64,000 bases of DNA. Origin: Rhodococcus sp. OK302 (GTDB lineage: Bacteria > Actinomycetota > Actinomycetes > Mycobacteriales > Mycobacteriaceae). Position numbers and translations under genes: made by a program. Below, in pieces: positions 7,533-15,261 of the stretch. Positions within the stretch are counted from its first letter, which is position 1. Every line of letters begins with the position of its first letter. The stretch spans positions 4,519,501 to 4,583,500 of the forward strand of contig NZ_NPJZ01000001.1 of NCBI RefSeq assembly GCF_002245895.1. The letters are read 5' to 3'. The notes under the pieces were generated by a model, which saw nothing but the letters and a program-made list of their open reading frames with translations, was not told the DNA's origin and did not search any database.

Positions 7533-9418
7533 AACCCGAGCTCCTTCATCAAATATCCGGGATAAGCCGCGAGAGCCAGAAACAGCGGCATCGAAATAAT
7601 CATCCACGCACACAACGGCTTCCACACCGCGAGCAGCGTGAGGCCAATGGGTACATCCGCAGCGGTTGCCGCTTCGTGCGCATGAAGAAGCGGCGCCGCG
7701 ATCGCGAGAGTCGTGTAGATGCTGGCGGCGATCAGACACAAGCCGATATAGCCGACCGCTCCCGTTCTCGCGATACCGACGATTGCAGCCGAGGACATCA
7801 CTACCGATATCACCAAGTAGGGAGCGACGAGACGGACGGACATCGACTCCACCCCGCTCGTACCTTTCGGAGTGACTTTGAACACCACGGGTTTAGGGGT
7901 GATCTGTTGCAGACAGGCCGCTGCCAATCCCCAGCCGATGATCGGCCATCGGGCGAGGGCATACAGCCAAACCTCCCAGCTCAACAGTGGCGCATTCCGG
8001 GGACGCAACAAGCGGTGCCGTCGCAGAACTGCGGTGAGCAGAAGCAGAAACAACGCGGGGACGATCCAGTGAGCCAGGAAATCGAGGTAGTTCACCCGAA
8101 CCCAGGGAATTCCGGTGACAGCAGCGATCGGGGGAAGCGAGAGCCCCACGGTGGTGCTTAAGACCAACAGTGGATAGAAACCCAGCGCGAACAGGAACCG
8201 AAGGCGCAGTCTCCACGGAAGTCTGATGAGTGTGCGAGGAACGAGGTTGACAAGGACGACGGCAAGACTCCGCGACCACTGAAATTCCTGGGTCAACATC
8301 GCACCGAAGGTCGCCGGACCTTCACCATGCGCTTCGGCATCGATGGCAAATGCCCCACTCCACCCGGCAGTGTTGAGCAGGTACGACGTGGAGAAATCCT
8401 CGGCGAGTTCCGGCCCGATACCACCGATCGATCGCACCGCGGCTGTACGCACGGCATAGTGTGACCCGATACTGATCGGGGCAAGTCCACGATTGTGCCC
8501 GAGCTGGACGGGGCCGTGAAATGCCGCCTCGCGATGTAACCGTCCACGGGCAGACCATGATTGATCAGCATTCGAATCACACACACTGGGCGCGCTGACG
8601 TACCCGATTGCCGGATCAGCGAAAGGTCGAACCATCTCGGCGAGATACGTCACGGCCGGAACATGATCCGCATCGAGTTGCGATACGACGTCGTAGGAGT
8701 CATATCCGACCGTGTCGTAGAAGAACGCCAGGTTGCCTTCCTTGCACTTGGTCCGGCGCGGCCAGGTATCGCGGTGGTAGTCGGATCGACCGTTGCGGGT
8801 ACTGACCGAGACACCGTGCTGCTCGCACCAGGCTGATATTTCGGCAGAGGGCGCTTCGTCGCAAAGCCAGACGTCATAGGCATACGGGAACTGTTGAGCG
8901 AGCATCGCTTCGAGCGTCTCGCGAACCATAAGCCACGGTTCCGACGGCGCCCGAGTAACCACGATTGCCACTCGGACGTCCGGAATCCTCAATTCCGGAT
9001 TGACCTTCCGTAGACGATTGACGGCGACCAGAAAATAGGCCGGAAGCAAACACAGGTAAGCCAACAGTGCACTGTTGACAACAAACCCGAACCATCCGAA
9101 TCGGTGTTCGGGGGCGAGCCACCACCACCAGAACACCGCAACACTGGCCAGCCAACCGACGGTCAACGCCCCAACCACGACGCGCAGTCGGTTCGGTAGG
9201 GCGTAGACGAATATGCTTCGGTCGCTTTCGATTCGGAGTGGTCGTCGGACGCTGAAAACTGGACCCGACGGTGGGGCGGCGACAATAGCGCCACTGGATA
9301 GTTCGTACAGAAATTCAGCTATCGAGTCGTCTACAGTCCGGGAGTGGAGAGGAAACGCTGGCGCCGCGCCCCGCGGGGCGCGATGTTTGACCGCCGATCG
9401 ACCTGATGTCTTGGACAC
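7529..9418 (-). CDS. Membrane GT2 glycosyltransferase, cellulose synthase-like
   Basis: About 629 residues. Two N-terminal membrane segments (one rich in WWWWLAP), then a cytosolic GT2 domain: DVWLCDEAP, the DAD metal motif (SQLDADHVP), ELAEDFST catalytic acid region, and QEFQW at the place of the usual Q(Q/R)xRW. At least four further membrane helices follow. Such proteins polymerise and often export a glycan. I place the start at GTG 9416-9418, 11 nt after GGGAGG, because the longer reading would overlap the preceding decarboxylase gene. Product sugar unknown; the operon supplies UDP-glucuronate and probably UDP-xylose. Confidence 0.82.
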   Translation of the reverse strand: MSKTSGRSAVKHRAPRGAAPAFPLHSRTVDDSIAEFLYELSSGAIVAAPPSGPVFSVRRPLRIESDRSIFVYALPNRLRVVVGALTVGWLASVAVFWWWWLAPEHRFGWFGFVVNSALLAYLCLLPAYFLVAVNRLRKVNPELRIPDVRVAIVVTRAPSEPWLMVRETLEAMLAQQFPYAYDVWLCDEAPSAEISAWCEQHGVSVSTRNGRSDYHRDTWPRRTKCKEGNLAFFYDTVGYDSYDVVSQLDADHVPAVTYLAEMVRPFADPAIGYVSAPSVCDSNADQSWSARGRLHREAAFHGPVQLGHNRGLAPISIGSHYAVRTAAVRSIGGIGPELAEDFSTSYLLNTAGWSGAFAIDAEAHGEGPATFGAMLTQEFQWSRSLAVVLVNLVPRTLIRLPWRLRLRFLFALGFYPLLVLSTTVGLSLPPIAAVTGIPWVRVNYLDFLAHWIVPALFLLLLTAVLRRHRLLRPRNAPLLSWEVWLYALARWPIIGWGLAAACLQQITPKPVVFKVTPKGTSGVESMSVRLVAPYLVISVVMSSAAIVGIARTGAVGYIGLCLIAASIYTTLAIAAPLLHAHEAATAADVPIGLTLLAVWKPLCAWMIISMPLFLALAAYPGYLMKELGL

Positions 9419-9458
9419 GGATATGTGTTCCTCCCTTGAGTATTCGGCGCACTTTCGG

Positions 9459-10436
9459 TCAGTGAAGGACACTCTCCGGGAAGAGTCCTGCTGCAGCTTC
9501 GATTTCAGAGCGATTGCGGGCAAACCAGTCGATGGTGCGCTGGATACCGGTCTCGACCGAAACTTGTGGGGCCCAGTTCAATCTGCTGTCGGCCCGCTCG
9601 ATCGACGGTCTCCGCCGGGTGGGATCGTCGACAGGCAAAGGACGCCGAGTAATCGCCGACTCCGACCCCGAAAACTTCACGACAAGCTCAGCAAGTTCGA
9701 GCACCGTCAACTCTTCCGGATTTCCGAAATTGACAGGACCAGGCTCCGACGAATCGATCATCGAAACGAAGCCACGCACAAGATCGTCGACATAGCAGAA
9801 ACTCCGCGTCTGCTGCCCGTCACCGAAGACCGTGAGCGCTTCGCCCAACAATGCCTGGACAATGAACGTCGACACAGCCCGGCCGTCGTCCGCCCGCATC
9901 CGCGGTCCGAATGTGTTGAAAATACGCATGATTCCAACATTCAACCCCCGCGACGCACCATACGAAGTGGCCAGTGCCTCAGCGAATCGTTTCGCCTCGT
10001 CATACACACTCCGTGGTCCCACCGGGTTCACGTTTCCCCAATAGTCCTCGGTCTGAGGATGAACCAACGGATCGCCGTAGACCTCGCTGGTCGACGCCAG
10101 GACAAATCTCGCCTGGTGCTGGAGCGCGAATTCGAGTGCACTGAGTGTGCCCTGACTACCCGTGGTGAGAGTGTCGACGGGGCGACGTAGATAGTCCGGC
10201 GGCGAGGCCGGACTCGCGAGATGCGCGACGGCGTCGAAGTGTCCGTCGACATCGATTGCCGTGCGCACGTCGGCTTCAACGAAACGGAACCGATCACTCC
10301 CGAGGAGGTGCTCGATATTCGCTCGACGTCCGGACGAGAGATTGTCGAGACAGACGACCTCGTCTCCGCGCGAGAGGAGAAACTCACTCAGATGCGATCC
10401 CAGAAAACCCGCACCGCCTGTGATCAAGATACGCAT
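9459..10436 (-). CDS. UDP-glucuronate decarboxylase (UDP-xylose synthase-like)
   Basis: 325 residues, extended SDR. NAD motif GGAGFLG at 7-13; HLASPASPPDYLRRP at about 72; STSEVYGDPLVHPQTEDYWG at about 115; catalytic Tyr145/Lys149. These segments are those of UDP-glucuronate decarboxylases, which make UDP-xylose from UDP-glucuronate. The dehydrogenase three genes upstream in the operon (12308-13699) would make the UDP-glucuronate. ATG at 10436 is preceded by GGAGG. A dTDP-glucose dehydratase function is less likely given the decarboxylase-type segments. Confidence 0.8.
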   Translation of the reverse strand: MRILITGGAGFLGSHLSEFLLSRGDEVVCLDNLSSGRRANIEHLLGSDRFRFVEADVRTAIDVDGHFDAVAHLASPASPPDYLRRPVDTLTTGSQGTLSALEFALQHQARFVLASTSEVYGDPLVHPQTEDYWGNVNPVGPRSVYDEAKRFAEALATSYGASRGLNVGIMRIFNTFGPRMRADDGRAVSTFIVQALLGEALTVFGDGQQTRSFCYVDDLVRGFVSMIDSSEPGPVNFGNPEELTVLELAELVVKFSGSESAITRRPLPVDDPTRRRPSIERADSRLNWAPQVSVETGIQRTIDWFARNRSEIEAAAGLFPESVLH

Positions 10437-10598
10437 GATGTGCCTCCACAGTGTCTACATCGCTACTTCGAACGGACGACAAGTTCGGGAAAAGTATTGA
10501 AGTGCAGTTGATTTCACTCTCATTGCCAAGTAGATCGCATTCAGCAATTCACACGTTACGTACCGGCGAGCACACGTCATCGATCTCCGCCCACCATG

Positions 10599-12311
10599 TC
10601 ATTCCTCGGAGAAATGACTTGCCCCGTTGTCGATTCGGTTCGCAGCCAATGGAACTCCGAAATAGTCGAGGGTCCCCGGATCCATTCCGGCAAGGGGCAG
10701 CCCCGCACCGATCATCGGCGATCCTGGCCGAAACAGAAACCCGACGGCGCTCGTGATCTGATCGGCTGCTGTGACATCGGTGGGTGATACAGGATCCATC
10801 AACTCCGGATCTACATCCGAGCCGACGGATTCCTCCACCAAGATTTCCTGGCCGGTCGCGGCGCGCCACCCGCTCAGGCTCTCGAATTCGGTACCCTCCC
10901 AGACGATTTTGGATTGATCGGATGCCCCGAAATAGTTGTTACCCCATAACATTGCACCTTTATCCGTGCTGTTGACGGATATCAGCAGCGGCCCAGCGCC
11001 CAGCGAGATGAAGATATTGTTGCGAAACACCACACCGTCGAGGGCATCACTGATGCGAACCACCGGCGGTAGGAATCCGTCCACACCGGATGCCATGACC
11101 ACGGTGTTCTGGTAGATCTGGTCGCCGACGATGCCGCCCGACTGAGCGCCTCCGGCAAGTCCACCGAGAACCGAGATCCCGCCGTGGAATTCACCGCGCC
11201 GACTGTCGTTGCTGCTGATGTTGAAACGCACCACGTTCCGGGCATGCGCTCGATTCGAAGCAACACCGTAGAGCAGCAAGCCCGAACCGTCATTGTCGTA
11301 TGAAAGATTATACTGGAGAACAGAATCCGAGACATTGAGATCCAAACCGAAACCGCCGCCATCGGCCCCGCTCGAACGATTCCCGTACGATAGATTGTTC
11401 TCGATAACGACGCCTGTCGAGTCGTACGTCCAAATTCCGATGGGACCTTCCTGCGCCGAGGACCGGGTTCCGTTGCCGTACGCAGTCGATCTGTCGACCC
11501 GCCCAGTCTCCACGCTTCCCAACACGATTCCGTTTCCGGTATTGACGACAGCTGTCGGATCGCCGGTGTTCCGGTACGCCGTCACACCCGACACGTTAAC
11601 GTTGCTGTTCGCATACACCGGCGCATCAGCGTCGAAGTCTGGACCGTAGGTGGCCAGTCCGGCAATCAGATTGTCGTGGAACGAACTGTCACGCACCGAT
11701 ACGTCATCGAACCCCGAAGCATGTGCAGCCGAACCGATTGCGAGTCCGTTCTTGCAGCCACTGACATCCACGCGCTCGATCGTCACTCCGACAAGTCTCC
11801 GACGTTCCGGGAGGTCGTTGTACACACTGATTCCATCGACTGACCCACTGCTGCGCCCATCCACCACCAGATCCTGAATCGTCACACCACCGGTGTTGTA
11901 GACCTCCACGACCGGTTGGTTCGACACCTCGAGAATCGCCTGGCCGGACCCATACGAGGCGATCACCACCGGCTGTTCACGATCTCCGGCATCCTCGGAG
12001 TCCACCCGCAGTTGGCCGGCAAAAAGTTCACCACCAGCCAATAGAACCCGATCACCGGGCCTCAATATCTGAGCCGAGATCCGATCGAGCGTCCGCCACG
12101 GTCGCGCAGTTGATCGTCCGTCCGCCCGATCATCGCCATGGGCGCTGACGTAATACGTCCGCTGCGTGCTCGACAAAGAAGTCGATCGGGCAATGAATAC
12201 GACTCCGGCTACCGCTCCCAGAGCGGTCAGCATTAGAACGATCAAAGGAGTTACGACCCGTCGACTCACACGCGGCGACCGCTCTACAGCTACACCCGCC
12301 GGGAGTGTCAT
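10599..12311 (-). CDS. Membrane-anchored right-handed parallel beta-helix protein
   Basis: 570 residues. One hydrophobic segment at about residues 17-41 anchors the protein or serves as an uncleaved signal. An extracellular pectate-lyase-like region follows, opening with YYVSAHGDDRADG and a WRTLDRI segment, the usual entry to beta-helix repeats, then many coils rich in N, G and V (NNLSYGN, RNNIFIS, YQNTVVM). Relatives are polysaccharide lyases, hydrolases or epimerases acting on secreted glycans. Start overlaps the stop of the dehydrogenase gene (ATGA), so it belongs to this operon and probably trims or binds the exported polymer. Catalytic residues cannot be assigned by eye. Confidence 0.75.
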   Translation of the reverse strand: MTLPAGVAVERSPRVSRRVVTPLIVLMLTALGAVAGVVFIARSTSLSSTQRTYYVSAHGDDRADGRSTARPWRTLDRISAQILRPGDRVLLAGGELFAGQLRVDSEDAGDREQPVVIASYGSGQAILEVSNQPVVEVYNTGGVTIQDLVVDGRSSGSVDGISVYNDLPERRRLVGVTIERVDVSGCKNGLAIGSAAHASGFDDVSVRDSSFHDNLIAGLATYGPDFDADAPVYANSNVNVSGVTAYRNTGDPTAVVNTGNGIVLGSVETGRVDRSTAYGNGTRSSAQEGPIGIWTYDSTGVVIENNLSYGNRSSGADGGGFGLDLNVSDSVLQYNLSYDNDGSGLLLYGVASNRAHARNVVRFNISSNDSRRGEFHGGISVLGGLAGGAQSGGIVGDQIYQNTVVMASGVDGFLPPVVRISDALDGVVFRNNIFISLGAGPLLISVNSTDKGAMLWGNNYFGASDQSKIVWEGTEFESLSGWRAATGQEILVEESVGSDVDPELMDPVSPTDVTAADQITSAVGFLFRPGSPMIGAGLPLAGMDPGTLDYFGVPLAANRIDNGASHFSEE

Positions 12312-13699
12312 GGAGCCACCGAAGACGCCGTTTCTACGAGCTCTGCCCGCGAACAGGATTCGGAAACCGAGAATTGTGGCCTTCCGAATCCGCGGTAGGT
12401 CCAGCCGGCTTCTCGCCACGGATTCGGATCGAGGCAGTTACGCCCGTCGACGAGCACCTTCCGCCGGACCACCGTATCGAGATCATGTGGAAGCAATTTC
12501 CGAAACTCTGCCCACTCGGTGAGCACCAGAACGGCGTCAGCACCCTCGCACGCGCTACCGATCGACGTGGCATATCCCAAATCCGGGAACCTCACACGTG
12601 CATTGTCCATACCCATCGGGTCATGCACGACGACGTCCGCACCACCGAGTTGCAGTTGATTCGCGACGTCGAGTGCCGGCGAATCTCGTACGTCGTCGGA
12701 GTCCGGCTTGAACGCCGCACCGAGAATCGCGATCCGCGCACCCGGCAACGATCCGCACACTTCCTGGGTGATATCGACTGCGCGAGTTCGCGATCGCGTG
12801 TTGATGTCATCGGCTACGGTCAAGATCGCCGATATGCTCCCGACGCCGAGCTCGTCGGCCCGAGCCCGGAACGCCCGAATATCCTTCGGTAAGCACCCTC
12901 CTCCGAAACCGATGCCTGCCCGAAGAAACTCGCGACCGATGCGCGGGTCATATCCGATCGCCTCGGCCAGCACCGACACATCAGCGGCGGTACGATCGCA
13001 CACTTCCGCCATCGCGTTGATGAACGAAATCTTGGTAGCCAAAAAGGCATTCGCTGCGACCTTGACCAATTCGGAGGTCTCCAAGCCTGTGACCAGTAAC
13101 GGAACACCGACATTGAGTAGCGGCGCAAAAACCTCACGCGCCACTTCTTCTGCTCGTCCCGGACGCCCCCGGTCCACTCCGAGCACCAACCGTTCGGGCC
13201 TCAACGTGTCCTGGACTGCAAAGCCTTCGCGAAGAAACTCAGGATTCCAGGCGAGCTCGACGGCTTCTCCGGCCGGCGCCAATTCGCGAGCACGGTTCGC
13301 CAGTCGCTTCGCCGTTCCGACAGGCACCGTGGATTTGCCGAAAATCACGGCCGGCTTCGTCAGCAAAGGGGCGAGAGACTCGATCAGCGCGTCGAGGTGG
13401 GAGAGGTCCGCAGCCAGCCCGTCTGAACGCTGAGGCGTGCCCACAGCAAGAAAATGTGCCTGGGCAAAGTCCGCAGCTTCACTGTAGGACGTCGTGAACC
13501 GCAACCTGCCGGCTGCGAGATTTCGTTCGAGAACCTCGCCAAGACCTGGTTCGTAGAACGGTAATTCACCGGACTGAAGCATCCCGACCTTCGTGGAATC
13601 GACATCGATACCGATTACGTGATGACCGAGCTCGGCCATGCACAGCGCATGCGTTGCGCCCAAATATCCCAGTCCGAAGACAGCAATACGAACACTCAT
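12308..13699 (-). CDS. ugd: UDP-glucose 6-dehydrogenase
   Basis: 463 residues. N-terminal Rossmann motif GLGYLGATHA; catalytic cysteine in GIGFGGGCLPKD; C-terminal UDP-binding domain with LGAAFKPDSDDVRDSPA. Oxidises UDP-glucose twice to UDP-glucuronate. Start ATG 13697-13699 follows AGGGGTG; an in-frame extension of nine codons is unlikely. First gene of the exopolysaccharide operon, it supplies the substrate of the decarboxylase at 9459-10436. A roughly 1.5-kb upstream region with operator-like elements precedes it. Confidence 0.93.
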   Translation of the reverse strand: MSVRIAVFGLGYLGATHALCMAELGHHVIGIDVDSTKVGMLQSGELPFYEPGLGEVLERNLAAGRLRFTTSYSEAADFAQAHFLAVGTPQRSDGLAADLSHLDALIESLAPLLTKPAVIFGKSTVPVGTAKRLANRARELAPAGEAVELAWNPEFLREGFAVQDTLRPERLVLGVDRGRPGRAEEVAREVFAPLLNVGVPLLVTGLETSELVKVAANAFLATKISFINAMAEVCDRTAADVSVLAEAIGYDPRIGREFLRAGIGFGGGCLPKDIRAFRARADELGVGSISAILTVADDINTRSRTRAVDITQEVCGSLPGARIAILGAAFKPDSDDVRDSPALDVANQLQLGGADVVVHDPMGMDNARVRFPDLGYATSIGSACEGADAVLVLTEWAEFRKLLPHDLDTVVRRKVLVDGRNCLDPNPWREAGWTYRGFGRPQFSVSESCSRAELVETASSVAP

Positions 13700-13770
13700 G
13701 AGACACCCCTCGATTCGTCCCACCATCAGGGTTAGTACTGATCGGTGGACTCGACCGTCGGCGGAGCTCG

Positions 13771-14046
13771 ATGACGGTCGAGCAGGCTTCTACTGCACTC
13801 GACGAAATTTCGGCGGCGCTACGTCGGATCCCTCATGCAACCGACCTATGCACAGAGTTTTCGAAATTTGTTGAACTGCAGCAGTTTTCGACTATCAGTC
13901 AGCCAGTCCGCCACAGCGCCTGGCCAATGTCCCACGCTGCGACGAACCTCGACGCACAACTTCAGAACGTCGAGAGACCGCCGATAACATTCACGGATTC
14001 TTTGGACACGCATGAGACAGCAGATATTCACTGGTTCCAACAGTGA
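13771..14046 (+). CDS. Possible small ORF of unknown function
   Basis: 91 codons, divergent from ugd. Not recognised. In its favour: GGAG six bases before the ATG, an acceptable N-terminus (MTVEQASTALDEISAALRR), and a hairpin ten bases after the stop. Against it: third-position GC is clearly lower than in neighbouring genes, and the C-terminal half (rich in H, T and Q) does not look like a folded domain. No signal peptide or membrane segment. Could equally be chance or a decayed gene. Confidence 0.25.
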   Translation: MTVEQASTALDEISAALRRIPHATDLCTEFSKFVELQQFSTISQPVRHSAWPMSHAATNLDAQLQNVERPPITFTDSLDTHETADIHWFQQ

Positions 14047-14055
14047 GTTCTCCGT

Positions 14056-14080
14056 GGGAAGCAATCCCCGATTGCTTCCC
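14056..14080. terminator. Hairpin, possible terminator
   Basis: Perfect 11-bp stem GGGAAGCAATC / GATTGCTTCCC with a 3-nt loop, ten bases after the stop of the small ORF ending at 14046. There is only a short T run on the plus side. Confidence 0.4.
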
Positions 14081-14184
14081 CACAGTTTCCGAGCGCGTGC
14101 CTTCGGGGATCACCCATCACGTTTCGGCTACGTGATGTGACACCTACCTCGCTTACTGCGCACATGGTGCGCGAGTTTCCCGAA

Positions 14185-14220
14185 CACCAATTGATCATTA
14201 AATTAGCTGATCAATTGGTG
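14185..14220. promoter_or_regulatory. 13-bp perfect inverted repeat, operator-like
   Basis: CACCAATTGATCA at 14185-14197 and its exact complement TGATCAATTGGTG at 14208-14220, separated by 10 AT-rich bases. No T tract follows, so an operator for a dimeric regulator is as likely as a terminator. Downstream (14242-14272) lie AAGGA and a five-codon ORF, MPLVR. Confidence 0.5.
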
Positions 14221-14413
14221 GGCTGACGCTACGTCCCCGAGAAGGAAAACGTCAATGCCTCTAGTGCGGTGAATTTACCGAATTCTGACCGTCGGCAAAC
14301 AAATGGACAATTGTATAGAAGTAGCCTGATTCCAGTGCCGAGCCACCTGCCAGCACATTTGCAGACAACTCCCGATTTCCGAGGTTCGAGATGTATGTCC
14401 GAAATTCACAAAA

Positions 14414-14429
14414 TGTGATCTACATCACA
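14414..14429. promoter_or_regulatory. CRP/GlxR-type binding site
   Basis: TGTGATCTACATCACA is a perfect TGTGA-N6-TCACA palindrome, extended by flanking AAAA/TTTT to 10-bp arms (14410-14433). This is the consensus of actinobacterial CRP-family regulators (GlxR, mycobacterial Crp). It lies about 715 bp upstream of ugd, with TTGACA starting at 14432. Confidence 0.65.
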
Positions 14430-15261
14430 TTTTGACAGATTTGGCGCACTTTACTTCGCACATAGAAAAGATCCTCGAAATCGGCCCGCAGCAGCCAAGA
14501 ATCCAACCATCACCCGATAGCGACGTTAAAGGCCAGTTCAATGGCTCAGCCAGGGAATATTCAGCCAAGTGGGACGCGGCAGACGTCAGCGCAAGACGAC
14601 TACGTTCCCCGCCCGCCTGCGCTCGCATCGTTCGACTCTCGCGATCACGAACGTCTGCACGTACCCCGCTCGTCACCCGACGCCGAACCCTGACCTCTCC
14701 CAGAAATTGCGGGCCTACACCGTGCCAGTTACGGCAATTGGAGCGAACGCTAGGATTAGGATTATCGAGGGAAGAACGAATATATGGCAACCGGACAGAC
14801 AAACTCCGCTACCCCGACGAAGAAATCGTTGCACGGAATTACCTAGAACATACTGAATGGTCTCGCTGTTAATCCGCTACATCATGACAAGAATCATGGA
14901 GCGGTAGCTGCGCATCGAAAAGTAGCGATCGACCAGGTGACGGGAGGTAACCATTTCCGTGTAACACCCGAACAGATACTGCCGATAACCGGTTAGCTGT
15001 TTTAGCGAGCCGATGAGGAACGGTGAGGACATTGTTGTCGAATTCTGAAGCAGGCTGCGCTCACACCATCCGATCGAGGATTCCCGCGCACCAATGCCGT
15101 CATCGAGCAGGAACCGTCGAAAACTCGTCGCAATGCCGAAGCTGGCGGCGCCTTGAACCAAGCTGATGCTTGGGTACCGGTCAAGCCGCAGATCCCGCTC
15201 CGAACCCGGGCACCGACGCGCGACGTGGTGCCCGGGTTCGTCGAAATCGACCCATCTTCGG
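14430..15261. other. Intergenic region before polA end; no convincing gene
   Basis: About 830 bp between the CRP-type site and the polA stop codon. Two minus-strand ORFs occur. One, 14877-15161 (94 codons, TTG start), reads fairly protein-like (FLLDDGIGARESS, GYRQYLFGCYTEM) with moderate third-position GC but has no ribosome binding site and no family I know. The other, 14425-14802, looks random. I would treat the first as a possible decayed gene. Confidence 0.35.

Noticed and set aside
9213..10190. 325-codon plus-strand ORF
   Set aside because: Antisense to the glycosyltransferase and decarboxylase genes; no recognisable motif.
14132..14145. Second CRP-like half site (TGTGACA)
   Set aside because: Only one half matches; the other arm is too different to call.
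14425..14802. 125-codon minus-strand ORF
   Set aside because: R- and S-rich, overlaps the CRP-type site, no ribosome binding site or family resemblance.
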